A DNA stretch of 64,000 nucleotides from Kitasatospora cheerisanensis KCTC 2395 (lineage in GTDB: Bacteria; Actinomycetota; Actinomycetes; Streptomycetales; Streptomycetaceae), in the NCBI RefSeq assembly GCF_000696185.1, contig NZ_KK853997.1, positions 7,399,431 through 7,463,430 on the forward strand. Direction: 5' to 3'. The notes under the pieces were generated by a model. The model did not search any database. It was not told the origin of the DNA and saw only the letters and a program-made list of their open reading frames with translations. The position numbers and the translations under genes are program-made. Below, piece by piece: positions 8,008 to 17,517 of the stretch (its first letter is position 1; every line of letters begins with the position of its first letter).

Positions 8008-11000
8008 CCACACCGCCGACCTGGTCGCCGCCCTCGCCGCGCTGCTCCCGCCGGACGCCGACGCCGCCGCGCTGGCCGACGCGCTCTGGCTCGCCGCCGC
8101 CGCGCAACCGGCCGACGCACCGTCACCGGCCGTCGCCGCCACCGGAGTCGCCTCGCCCGCGCCACCCGCCACGCCGGCCCCGGCAGCCGCGCCGGCACCG
8201 CCCGCCGCGCCGCCCGAGGAACCGCCGCACCGCACCGCCACCCCGCTGTACGAACCGCCGGCCGCCGACCCGACCGGCCCCCGCGTCGAGGTCGCCGCCG
8301 CCCGCGCCCTCCCGCACGCGCTGGACGCCGGCCGCGCGCTGCGCCCCTTCAAACGCCGCTACCCGCGCGGCCCCCGACGCACCCTCGACCTCGACGCCAC
8401 CGTCGACGCCTACACCCGCACGGGCGAACTCCTGCCCGTCCTCCGCCCCACCCCCGAACGCTGGTTCGAGGTCGTCGTCCTCACCGACACCGGCCCCACC
8501 ATGGAGATCTGGCAGGACACCCTCGCCGAGTTCACCACCCTGCTCACCGGCCTCGGCGCGTTCCGCCGGATCCGCCGGCTCCACCTCCACCTCGACCCGC
8601 ACCCCGCCGTCACCGACACCCGCGGCCGCCCCGTCCCCCCGGCCCGGCTCCCGCAACGGCGACGCCTCGTCCTCGTCCTCACCGACTGCGCCGGACCGCA
8701 GTGGCACCGCCCCGCCATCTGGCAACTCCTGCACACCCTGGGGCGCCCACGGCCCCATCGCCCTGCTCAACCCGCTCCCCGGCCGCCTGCGCCACCGCAC
8801 CGCCCTCGACCTCCCCGCCGTCCGGGTCCGGCACCGCCGGCCCGACGCCCGCAACACCGAACTCGCCCACCGCCGTACCGGTGCTGCTCACCGCCACCTT
8901 CGGCCCCGACGCGGACTGGGTGCCGCTGCCCACCCCCACCCTCACCCCCGCACTCGCTGCGCCGCTGGGCCGACGCCATGATGCGGGGAGCCGCCGCGGG
9001 CCACGACGCCGTGCTCGTCCCCGCCGCCGGCACCCTGGTGTCGCCCTTCGCCACACCCGAGGACGACACCGAGGCCGCGGACCCCGCACTCCGGGCCGCC
9101 GCCTTCCTGCACACCGCGAGCCCCGCCGCCCGCCGACTCGCCGCCCTGTGCAGCCCGTTCAGCCGCCTCAGCCTCCCGCTGCTGCGCCTGGTCCGCCAGG
9201 AGGCCGTTCCCGAGGCCGGCACCGAGGACCTCGCCGAAGTCCTCACCTCCGGCCTGCTCGACACCACCACCCCCCACCGCCCTCACCTTCCACCCCGAGG
9301 CCCGCGCCGCCCTCGCCCCACCTCACCCGCCACGACGCCTGGACCGTCCACACCGCGCTCACCCACCACCTCGCCACCCACCACCCCCGCCCCGGCCACA
9401 CCTTCCCGGCCGTCGCCTCCGCCGACCTCCCCGCCGACCTCCAGCCCTTCGCCACCGCCACCGCCGACCTCCTCACCCTCCTCGCCCCGACCCGCCGCCC
9501 CCGCAAGCCGGTCACCCGGCAACAGTCGGCCTTCCCGGACCCGGCGCGGAGCGCGGCCGTCCTGATCGGCATCCTGGAGCCCGACGAGCACGACGCGGTC
9601 GAGAACGTCCAGGCCTCGCTGGACGGGCTCGTCGGTGTCCTCACGTCACCGATCAGCTGGAACCTGCCCGTTGAGCGCTGCTACCTCCTCCCGGACACCA
9701 ACGACCCGGAGCAGGTGCCCCGGCTGCTGACGGAAGCTCACTTCGCGGCGGAGGACGCACTGCTCGTCTACGTGCACGGCGACGAGTTCCCGGGCGGGCT
9801 GGACCGGATGCTGAGTTCGTTCCTCCGCACCAGGCACCGGTCCTCCGACCGGACCACGGTGCTCCTGATGGACGGCGAGAAGGTGGTGGAGCTGGTCGGG
9901 CCGATCGAAGAGGACTTCGACCAACTCGCGGGCTCCATCGCGGTCCTGGCAGTGGACCGCCGCCCGGCCGCCGACTTCAGCCTGGCCCGGCTCCTGGCGG
10001 CCGAGGCCGAGACCGGAATGCCCGGCGGACCGGACACCATCGACCTCGACGTCTTCGTGGAACGGTCGCTCAGGCGAGCGCCCGACTGGAACGCCAGCAG
10101 CCTGCGGTTCCACCCGGCCGGCTCCGTGCCCGCCCTCCTGCGCAACCGCCAGGCCCTGCCGTACACCACCCCCGAGGTGCGGACCGACTACCTCGCCATC
10201 CGCAGCGACCTCGACGCCCACGGCCGCGGAGTCCCGGACGACGTGGCCCCGATCCTGCTGGCCCTCATCGCGTTCTCGCACAGCTACGCCCGGCAGGAGG
10301 CGTACGCGGACACCTGGGAGACCGACACCGCGGAGGCGCTCGCCGACTTCCTGCGGCCGGCCCTGGTCATCGACACCGACGAATCCTCGGACGGCGAGCC
10401 GCTGTACTGCCGCCGGCCGGAAGCCCTGCTGGGCCTGCCGGTCGAGATCCAGCCGACTTCCGCCGACGGAGCTCTGGTGGTCCGGCTCGCCCGGCCCATG
10501 AGCGAGCCGTTCCGGGTCCTGCTGCACGTCGGCCCCTTCGACCGCCCGCTCGGACACCAGGTCTTCAGCGAGCAGGGCTGCTGCACCGTGGTCCTACGGG
10601 TCCGGGCCCCCGGCCCGGCCCGCCGTTGGGCCGTTCTGGCGGCCGACGTCCTCGTGCCGCACGACGAGGGACGACGGCTCCCGGGCGACGCGGCCAATCA
10701 ACTCGCGGACCTCCGGGCGCAGCTGAGGTCGGCTGCCGGCCGCCTGTTCCAGAGCCCTGCCGTGCACGTCCAGTTCCTGACGTCCCTCGCCGACGACCTG
10801 CACCGGGCCAGCAGCAGCCTGACCCGCCGACCACTCGTCCTCGTCATCGGCCGGTCTCCGAGCGCCCCCGAGGGCAACAGCGGGGCGGCGCTGATGTGGC
10901 AGGCCGTGGACGAGAAGTGGCGTGCCCTGCGCGGACTGGGCGGCACCCTCGCCGTCCTCCTCACGGACGAGGTCCACCAGGAGATGCAGCTGACCGGCAG

Positions 11001-11925
11001 CACGGCGACGCAGCAGTACGTACCGCTCTCTCTGAACGGCGAATCCGGCGAGGAGCAGGCCTGGTTCGGCGTGGTCGGGCTCACGGGCGCGGAGGTGATC
11101 GCGCTGCAGCGCCCGACCGCGAGCCTCTCCGCCCCGCGCCACGTCGGCTACTCCGACAGCCGACTCGTCCGCCAACTGCGGGACTTGGGCGTCAGGCAGG
11201 GCGGCGTGCTGTTCGTGCAGGCGGACGACCGGGTGTTCGCCGCGGCCCGCCCCGACCAGCTGATCGCGGCACTCCTGCAGGTGCTGGGACCGGAGGGCAC
11301 CGTGGTGATGTCGGCCGCCACCCCGGAGAACTCCCCGCAGTCCGCGTACACCCGGGCCGCGCTCGCCGGCCTGACGCCCGCCGCCCAGGAGGTCTACCGC
11401 TCCCACATGCCGCCCTTCGACCGCGCCACCACGCCGGTGTCGGCGTCGGCCGGTTCGCTCGGGGAGTTCCTCCGGAGCCACCCGGGCAGCGTGCGCAGCG
11501 ACCACCCCCAGCACTCGTTCGTCGCCCTCGGCGGGTGGGCGCAGTACCTGATGGACCGTCACCTGCTCGAGTCGCCCCACGGCGAACACTCACCGCTCCG
11601 GAAGCTCTACCAGAGCCGCGCCCAGGTCCTGCTGCTGGGCGTGCCGCTGAACCGGTGCGTGGCGTGGAACCTGGCGGCGGACCGGATCCCGAACCCGCCG
11701 ACGGTGGTCGAGTCCTGCGTCGTCCACACCCCCGAGGGCATCGGCCAATGGGTCGGGTTCCGCGCGATCGCCGCCCCCGACCTGACCGCGCCGGAGCTTC
11801 GCGAACTACTGGAGACACAACTCCCGCTCCAGCGGGGCCTGGTGGCGGACCAGCCCGCCATCCTGGTCCCCGTGGAGGCCGGCGTCGACCTGGTGGCTGC
11901 CTGGCTGACGGACACCGCGAGCTGA
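8000..11925 (+). CDS. SAV_2336-type vWA protein with caspase-like region and AAC(3)-like C-terminal domain (frameshifted)
   Basis: The frame is broken by five apparent one-base insertions in C/G runs near 8741-8744, 8875, 8955, 9271-9275 and 9316-9319. Corrected, it is about 1,306 residues. Residues 1-160 match SAV_2336 N-terminal regions. The vWA-like part starts at WFEVVVLTDTGPTMEIW, with a degenerate metal site. Around 515-660, AVLIGILEPDEHDAVENVQ and LLVYVHGDEF resemble a caspase fold but no catalytic cysteine follows. Residues 660-1040 are unassigned. From about 1050 the sequence matches antibiotic N-acetyltransferases (PF02522): LGVRQGGVLF, VLGPEGTVVM, FDRATTPVSASAGSLGEFLR, RSDHPQHSFVALG, HSPLRKLY, VLLLGV. 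The usual HSSL motif is QADD here. GTG start at 8000. Confidence 0.72.
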
Positions 11926-11954
11926 CGACCCGCCGCTGCGCGGTGCCCGAGGTC

Positions 11955-12332
11955 TCACCACAGGGCGCTCGCGACGGCCGCGCCCGCGAAGGAGAGGGCG
12001 GTGCCGAGGAGGACACTGACCGCCAGGTACAGGCCGGAGAGGGCGATCCGGCGGGTGGAGGCGAGGGTGAAGACCTCGTAGGAGAAGGTCGACCAGGTGG
12101 AGAGGGCGCCGCAGAAGCCGGTGGCGAGGAACAGTTCGGGGCGGGGGCCGAGATGGCCGCGGAGGACCGCCTCGGAGAGGAAGCCGAGCAGCAGGCAGGC
12201 GGCGGCGTTCGCGGTGAGCGTGCCGAACGGGAACGGGCTGTGCACCCGGGACTTGACGGCGACTCCGGTGAGGTAGCGGGCCGGCGCGCCGATCAGGCCG
12301 CCGGCCAGGACGAGCAGCCAGTCAGTGAGCAC
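11955..12332 (-). CDS. crcB: CrcB-type fluoride channel subunit
   Basis: A 125-residue membrane protein with four hydrophobic helices, the size of a Fluc/CrcB protomer. Diagnostic pieces are GGLIGAPARYL in helix 1, TLTANAAACLLLGFL in helix 2 (the conserved Asn) and TGFCGALSTWSTFSYEV in helix 3 (the fluoride-lining Phe/Ser/Thr run). It exports fluoride as a dimer of two antiparallel protomers. The GTG start at 12332 lies inside the end of the upstream crcB gene (11-nt overlap), so both halves of a likely heterodimer are co-translated. It converges on the vWA gene across 29 bases. Confidence 0.9.
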   Translation of the reverse strand: MLTDWLLVLAGGLIGAPARYLTGVAVKSRVHSPFPFGTLTANAAACLLLGFLSEAVLRGHLGPRPELFLATGFCGALSTWSTFSYEVFTLASTRRIALSGLYLAVSVLLGTALSFAGAAVASALW

Positions 12333-12819
12333 CGGCGGCCTCCTGGTGGGCGGGGACGCCGACGACCGCGCGGGCCGCGAACACGCCGAGGGTGACGCCC
12401 GCCAGCGCGGCCAGCACGGTGACCAGCAGGTAGACGACCGCGGTGCCCGGGGCGTCGCCGCGCACCAGCACCCGGATGTTGTCGGTGTAGTGGGAGAAGG
12501 TGGTGAACCCGCCGAGGAAGCCGGTGCCGAGCAGGGCGCCGACGAGCCGCTTCGCGGCGGGGAAGCGGTCCGCCAGCACCGTGAGCAGCGCACCCATGGC
12601 CAGGCATCCCGTCGCGTTGACGAGCAGGATCGGCCACGGGAACTCCGTGCCGGAGGTCGGCCAGAGCCGCTCGATCCCGTAGCGCGCCGCCGCGCCGAAC
12701 GCGCCGCCCACCGCGACCGCCAGGACCACCGGGTACTGCCGGCCCGGGGCGTGCTCGGAGTGGGCGTGGCCGGGCGGGCGGACCGGCCGGTCCGCCGTGC
12801 CGAAGTACGGGTTGGTCAT
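12322..12819 (-). CDS. crcB: CrcB-type fluoride channel subunit, with hydrophilic N-terminus
   Basis: A 165-residue protein. The first 28 residues are hydrophilic (PYFGTADRPVRPPGHAHSEH). They are followed by four helices with the CrcB signatures VAVGGAFGAAARYGIE, ILLVNATGCLAMGALL and GTGFLGGFTTFSHYTDNI. Paired crcB genes with overlapping frames normally form heterodimeric fluoride channels with each subunit in opposite orientation. The ATG at 12819 is preceded by GGGAGC-like purines. I looked for a fluoride riboswitch (crcB motif) in the leader and did not recognise one. Confidence 0.9.
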   Translation of the reverse strand: MTNPYFGTADRPVRPPGHAHSEHAPGRQYPVVLAVAVGGAFGAAARYGIERLWPTSGTEFPWPILLVNATGCLAMGALLTVLADRFPAAKRLVGALLGTGFLGGFTTFSHYTDNIRVLVRGDAPGTAVVYLLVTVLAALAGVTLGVFAARAVVGVPAHQEAAGAH

Positions 12820-12999
12820 CGGGAGCGCGCCCTTCCTCGGGATCGGGGGTGTCGGCCGTACAGGCGAACCTCGGTGACCACCGGCTGCTGCGGTGCACGC
12901 ACAGACAGGTGGCCGGGCTAAACATGACTGCCGGACAGTTCCGGTGCAGAGCACCGTATTCCAGGAATCTCGCCCTTCCGGTGGCATTCAGGAGAAAAC
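12820..12999. promoter_or_regulatory. Divergent promoter region between crcB and the urea transporter
   Basis: 180 bases without a gene. It holds two small symmetric elements: CGGTGC-AGA-GCACCG at 12942-12956 and the palindrome ATTCC-A-GGAAT at 12958-12968. AGGAG at about 12990 precedes the GTG of the transporter. The palindromes are candidate operators for nitrogen or nickel control of the urea genes. I could not fit a convincing GlnR box. Confidence 0.35.
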
Positions 13000-13980
13000 G
13001 TGACACGAAGTGCCCCCGATGGCCCCCGGCCGGGCCCCGGGCCGACCTGGGACCGGGAGCCGCTGGCCTACCTGGTGGCCTCGCTGCGCGGCGTCGGGCA
13101 GGTCGACCTGCAGCCGCAACTGCTCACCGGCGCGCTCATCCTGGCCGGGCTCTGGGCGGCCGGCTGGAAGGTGGGCCTCTTCGCCTCCCTCGGCACCCTG
13201 ATCTCCACCGCCGCCGCCTACGCCTTCGGTGTCGACCGCGGGTCCATCTCCCAGGGCCTGCAAGGGTATTCGGGCTGCCTGACCGGCATCGCGCTGGTGA
13301 CGTTCCTCGGCCACCACCCCGCCACCTACATCCTCACCGTGGTCGGGTGCGTGGTCTGCACCGTCCTCACCGCCGCCCTCGCCGTGCTGGCCCGGCCGTA
13401 CGGGCTGACGCCGCTCACCGCGCCGTTCTGCCTCGTCTCCGGAGTGATGGTGCTCGGCGCGCCGTCCTTCGCCCGGATCTGGCACGGCGCGCCCCCGCCG
13501 GCGACCGATCCGACCGTGGGCGACACCGGCATCACGTTCTCCGACCTGTGGCACGCCTTCTTCACCAACGTCTCGCAGGTCTTCCTGGTGAACAGCTGGT
13601 ACGTCGGCCTGATCATGCTGGCCGGCCTGGCCTGCGCGGGCGTGCGGGTGCTGCTCGCCGCGGCGCTCGGAAGCATCGCCGGGATCGTCGCCGCCTGGGC
13701 GCTCGGCGCGCCCACCGAGCAGATCGCCAACGGCATCTACGGCTACAACGCGGTCCTCGTCGCCATCGCGGTCGGCGCGGTCTTCCTCGCCAACACCCCC
13801 TGGAACGCGGGCTACGCGCTGTTCGGCGCCGCCCTGTCCACCGGCCTGACCGCCGCGATCACCTCGCTCTTCAAACCCTTCCACGGCCACACCTTCACCT
13901 GGCCGTTCATCCTCAGCACCTGGGCGCTGATGGCAGCCGTGCCCCTGCTGCCCAGACTCCGCCCCGCCCCGGCGGGCTGA
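13000..13980 (+). CDS. Urea transporter (UT family)
   Basis: A 326-residue integral membrane protein with about ten hydrophobic segments in two similar halves. Family marks include the GLQGYSGCLTGIAL segment with its paired later block NGIYGYNAVLVAIAVG, which form the two urea-selectivity elements of UT channels, and TPWNAGYALFGAALSTGLT near the end. It should conduct urea into the cell for the urease encoded just downstream. The GTG start follows CAGGAG. About 120 bases separate it from ureA, and the genes are probably one operon. Confidence 0.85.
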   Translation: MTRSAPDGPRPGPGPTWDREPLAYLVASLRGVGQVDLQPQLLTGALILAGLWAAGWKVGLFASLGTLISTAAAYAFGVDRGSISQGLQGYSGCLTGIALVTFLGHHPATYILTVVGCVVCTVLTAALAVLARPYGLTPLTAPFCLVSGVMVLGAPSFARIWHGAPPPATDPTVGDTGITFSDLWHAFFTNVSQVFLVNSWYVGLIMLAGLACAGVRVLLAAALGSIAGIVAAWALGAPTEQIANGIYGYNAVLVAIAVGAVFLANTPWNAGYALFGAALSTGLTAAITSLFKPFHGHTFTWPFILSTWALMAAVPLLPRLRPAPAG

Positions 13981-14101
13981 CGCCCCGTCACCGTCCGCCC
14001 CCGGTGCTGGGAGAGCGCGGCACCCGCAGCCGGCTCCCGGCACCTCCGCGCCGCGCCCGTCCCCCCAGCCCACCACCCCCGTCCCGAGGAAGGCGCCCCC
14101 G

Positions 14102-14406
14102 ATGAACCTCGCCCCCGTGAGCTCGACAAGCTCGTCGTCTACGTGGTCGCGGACCTGGCCCGCAAGCGCCAGGGCCGCGGTCTCAAGCTGAACTACAGCG
14201 AAGCGGTCGCCCTGATCACCGAGGCGATCCTGGAGGCCGCCCGGGACGGCAGGTCGGTCGCCGACTGCATGGAACTCGGCCGGCACGTCCTCGGCCCGGA
14301 CGCCTGCATGGACGGGGTGCGGCAGATGCTGCCGCTGCTCCAGGTCGAGGCCTCCTTCGTGGACGGCACCAAGCTGGTCTCGGTGCACGACCCCATCGGG
14401 GGCTGA
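14102..14406 (+). CDS. ureA: Urease gamma subunit (single-base frameshift near the start)
   Basis: Restoring one missing C in the run at 14112-14116 gives a complete 101-residue UreA beginning [20 protein letters not shown] and continuing [20 protein letters not shown], the hallmark LKLNYPEAVALI block. [20 protein letters not shown] and DPI close the subunit. Without the correction only an internal start at 14143 is available, which would lack the first helix. The gamma subunit packs against alpha in the urease heterotrimer. The ATG at 14102 has GAGGAAGG about 10 bases before it. The stop is three bases before the next gene. Confidence 0.85.
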
Positions 14407-14409
14407 CCC

Positions 14410-15320
14410 GTGCCCGACCGCATCCGGGTGCTCGCCGTCTGCGGCCACGAAGCCGCCGGCGGCACCGCCCTCCAGCACCTCGCCGGCCCCGGCACCGCGG
14501 TGGTCGGCGCCGGCCGCGAACTGTACCGGGCACTCGCCTCCGGGCCGGCCCGGCAGGGCGTCGCCGTCGTCCCGATGACGCTGGGCCGCGACCCCGAACT
14601 CGTCGCGGACACCGCCCGGACCGTCCGCGCCCTGCCACCCGAGCTGCGCGACGGCGTCGCCGTCGCCGCGCCCTTCGGCACCCCCGACCACCTGGTCGGC
14701 TGGCTGCGGGCCGCCGCCACCACCGTGCCCGCCGACGCCGCACTGCTGCTCGCCGCGCCCGGCGCCGACCCGTACCAGGACGCCGAACTGTTCCGGGTCG
14801 CCCACCTGGTGCAGCGCCACGGCCGGCACCGGCTGGTGGAGACCGCGCTGCTCGCCGGCGATCTCGACCCCGCCGAGGGCGTGCGGCGCTGCGCGCTGCT
14901 CGGGGCGCGCCGGGTCGCGGTGCTGTCCGCATCCTTCGTGCGACCCGCGCGGCCCACGGCTCCTGACGGCGTGTCGGTCACGGACGCCGGGCCGCTGCTC
15001 GGCCCCGCCGCGCTGGCCGCCGTGCTGTCCGCCCGGGCCGCCGCCGCCGTGCAGCGGCTGCGCGAGCACCGGGACGACGGGGTCGGACGCGCGCTGGCCG
15101 CCGCCGAAGGACACGGCCGACCCACACCCACGGGCCCGGCGAGCACGGCCACGCGCACGACCACGGCGAGCACGGCCACGCGCACGACCACGGCGAGCAC
15201 GGCCACGCGCACGGGCCCGGCGTGGGCTCCCACGACCACTCCCCGCAGGCGCAGCAGCACACCCCCTCGTCCCCGGATGCCCGTCCCCTCGCGGCGACGG
15301 GCGCAAGGAGCCACCAGTGA
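14410..15320 (+). CDS. CbiX/SirB-like chelatase with a histidine-rich tail (one frameshift)
   Basis: Residues 1-235 resemble the CbiX/SirB chelatase superfamily: [18 protein letters not shown] at the start, [17 protein letters not shown] and an internally repeated Rossmann-like layout. Read as is, the frame runs wrongly over the ureB start. If one base is missing between 15111 and 15137, the frame becomes a tail of repeated EHGHAHDHG units with about 17 histidines and ends at a TGA (15318-15320) overlapping the ureB GTG. That matching stop strongly supports the corrected frame (about 303 residues). Such a tail suits nickel binding for urease maturation. The nickel role is inferred, since no UreE is seen. 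GTG start. Confidence 0.72.
15141..15215 (+). repeat. 27-bp tandem repeat coding for EHGHAHDHG
   Basis: Two identical 27-bp units (15141-15167 and 15168-15194) and a third partial unit encode the histidine-rich segment of the chelatase tail. In-frame expansion by slippage could change the number of metal-binding histidines. The same unit length as the repeat at 2732 is coincidental; the sequences differ. Confidence 0.8.
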
Positions 15321-15790
15321 CATTCGGCAAGTACCTGTACGGCGATGGACAGATCGAGATCAACGCGGGCCGACGGACCGTCAAGGTCGAGGTGGTGAAC
15401 ACCGGCGACCGGGCGGTGCAGGTCGGGTCGCACTACCACTTCTTCGAGGTCAACCCGGCGCTGCGGTTCGACCGCGACAAGACCCTCGGCATGCACCTGA
15501 ACATCCCGGCCGGCACCTCGGTGCGGATCGAGCCGGGCGGCACCCGCGAGGTCGAGCTGTGCGAGTACGGCGGCACCGGCCGGCTGGTCGGCTTCAGCGG
15601 CCTGCTGAACGGCTCCACCGTCTCGCACCCCGCCCGGCTGGAGGCGTTCCACCGCGCGCTCGAACTGGGCTTCCAGGGCGCCCAGGAGCAGCAGGGCACA
15701 CCGAAGAACCCCGCGAAGCCGAAGAACCCCGCGGGCCCGAAGAACCCTGCGAAGCCGAAGAACCCCGAGAAGAAGAAGGGCGCCCGCTGA
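15317..15790 (+). CDS. ureB: Urease beta subunit with Lys/Pro/Asn-repeat tail
   Basis: Residues 1-105 are a normal urease beta subunit: [20 protein letters not shown], the [17 protein letters not shown] block and a later [20 protein letters not shown]. The protein is 157 residues, roughly 50 longer than usual. The tail is built from short repeats of [13 protein letters not shown] type and ends KKKGAR. It is basic and probably disordered. The GTG start overlaps the corrected chelatase stop, and the stop overlaps the ureC ATG (TGATG). The tail could bind nucleic acid, a partner or the cell surface; nothing in the sequence decides. Confidence 0.92.
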   Translation: MTFGKYLYGDGQIEINAGRRTVKVEVVNTGDRAVQVGSHYHFFEVNPALRFDRDKTLGMHLNIPAGTSVRIEPGGTREVELCEYGGTGRLVGFSGLLNGSTVSHPARLEAFHRALELGFQGAQEQQGTPKNPAKPKNPAGPKNPAKPKNPEKKKGAR

Positions 15791-17514
15791 TGCCGATCCT
15801 GTCCCGCCAGCAGTACACCGACATGTTCGGGCCGACGGTCGGCGACCGCTTCCAACTCGCCGACACCAACCTGGTCGTGGAGGTGGAGAAGGACTTCAGC
15901 GAGGGCCTGTACGGCGACGAGGTGGTGTACGGCGGCGGCAAGTCGATGCGCGACGGCATGGGCTCGGATCCGCAGGCCACCGCCGCCCAGGGCGCGCTGG
16001 ACACCGTGATCACCAACGTGGTGGTGATCGACCCGATCCTCGGCATCGTCAAGTGCGACATCGGCATCAAGGACGGCTTCATCGCGGCGATCGGCAAGTC
16101 CGGCAACCCGCAGACCCAGAACAACGTGCACCCGAACCTGGTGGTGGGGCCCGGCACCGAGGCGATCTCGGGGGAGCACCTGATCGCCACCGCGGGGGCG
16201 ATCGACACCCACGTCCACCTGATCTCGCCGCAGCAGGCGCAGCAGGCGCTGACCAACGGCATCACCACCCTGATCGGCGGCGGCACCGGCCCGGCGGACG
16301 GCACGAACGGCACCACCTGCACCCCGGGCCCGTTCAACATCGCGCGGTTCCTTCAGGCCTGCGAGGAGGTGCCGGTCAACATCGGCATCATGGGCAAGGG
16401 CAACGGCAGCCTGCCCGGCGCGCTCGACGAGCAACTCGCTGCCGGAGCCTGCGCGTTGAAGGTCCACGAGGACTGGGGCGCGACCCCGGCGGTGATCGAC
16501 AACGCGTTGAGCGTCGCGGACCGGCACGACGTGCAGGTGGCGATCCACACCGACAGCCTGAACGAGTCCGGCTTCTTCGAGGACACCCGTTCGGCCATCG
16601 ACGGGCGCACCATCCACACCTTCCACTCCGAGGGCGCGGGCGGCGGGCACGCCCCCGACATCCTGCGGGTCACCGGCGAGCCCAACATCCTGCCGTCCTC
16701 CACCAACCCGACGCTGCCGTACACCAAGAACTCGGTGGACGAACTGCTCGACATGGTGATGGTCTGTCACCACCTGAACCACGACATCCCGGAGGACGTG
16801 TCCTTCGCCGACAGCCGGGTCCGGGCCGAGACCATCGCCGCCGAGTCGGTGCTGCACGACCTCGGCGTGATCAGCATGTTCTCCTCCGACTCGCAGGCGA
16901 TGGGCCGGGTCGGCGAGTCCGTCACCCGCTGCTTCCAGACCGCGCACCACTGCAAGGACAAGCGCGGACCGCTCGACGGCGACAGCGCCCGCAACGACAA
17001 CCAGCGGGTGCTGCGCTACCTGGCCAAGGTCACCATCAACCCGGCCATCGCGACCGGCATCTCGGACTACGTGGGCTCGCTGGAGCCGGGCAAGCTGGCC
17101 GACATCGTGCTCTGGCCGATCCACTCCTTCGCCGCCAAGCCCAAGATGATCATCAAGGGCGGGATCATCTCCTGGGCGCAGATGGGCGACCCGAACGCCT
17201 CCCTGCCCACCCCGCAGCCGGTGATCTACCGTCCGATGTTCGGCCAGTTCGGCCGGGCCCAGCAGGCCACCCACGTCACCTTCATGTCGCAGGCCGGGAT
17301 CGCCGCCGGCGTCCCCGAGGAACTCGGCCTGCACCGCAGGGTGCTGCCGGTGCGCGGCACCCGCGTCATCGGCAAGCACAACATGGTCCGCAACAACGCC
17401 CTGCCGGAGGTCGCCGTCGACCCGGAGACCTTCAAGGTCACCCTGGACGGCGAGGCCGCCACCATCGAACCTGCCGCCTCGCTGCCGCTCAACCACCTGT
17501 ACTTCGTGGTGTAG
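15790..17514 (+). CDS. ureC: Urease alpha (catalytic) subunit
   Basis: A full-length 574-residue UreC with all nickel-site elements: the DTHVHLI histidines, the lysine in [13 protein letters not shown] that becomes carbamylated and bridges the two nickels, [12 protein letters not shown], the [13 protein letters not shown] loop and the flap region [13 protein letters not shown], where one of the histidines is catalytic. [12 protein letters not shown] follows. It hydrolyses urea to ammonia and carbamate in the cytoplasm. The frame is intact with no shift. It sits in ureA-chelatase-ureB-ureC-ureF-ureG-ureD order, unlike the common ureABCFGD in carrying the chelatase. Confidence 0.97.
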   Translation: MPILSRQQYTDMFGPTVGDRFQLADTNLVVEVEKDFSEGLYGDEVVYGGGKSMRDGMGSDPQATAAQGALDTVITNVVVIDPILGIVKCDIGIKDGFIAAIGKSGNPQTQNNVHPNLVVGPGTEAISGEHLIATAGAIDTHVHLISPQQAQQALTNGITTLIGGGTGPADGTNGTTCTPGPFNIARFLQACEEVPVNIGIMGKGNGSLPGALDEQLAAGACALKVHEDWGATPAVIDNALSVADRHDVQVAIHTDSLNESGFFEDTRSAIDGRTIHTFHSEGAGGGHAPDILRVTGEPNILPSSTNPTLPYTKNSVDELLDMVMVCHHLNHDIPEDVSFADSRVRAETIAAESVLHDLGVISMFSSDSQAMGRVGESVTRCFQTAHHCKDKRGPLDGDSARNDNQRVLRYLAKVTINPAIATGISDYVGSLEPGKLADIVLWPIHSFAAKPKMIIKGGIISWAQMGDPNASLPTPQPVIYRPMFGQFGRAQQATHVTFMSQAGIAAGVPEELGLHRRVLPVRGTRVIGKHNMVRNNALPEVAVDPETFKVTLDGEAATIEPAASLPLNHLYFVV

Positions 17515-17517
17515 CGG

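Noticed and set aside
8701-9535. A separate gene starting at 8701 for the acetyltransferase protein
   Set aside because: The region before 9319 in that frame is low-complexity shadow. The vWA protein's own C-terminal sequence flows into the acetyltransferase frame after correction of one-base insertions.
12820-12999. Fluoride riboswitch upstream of crcB
   Set aside because: I looked for the crcB-motif pseudoknot segments on the minus strand and found none; a covariance-model search would settle it.
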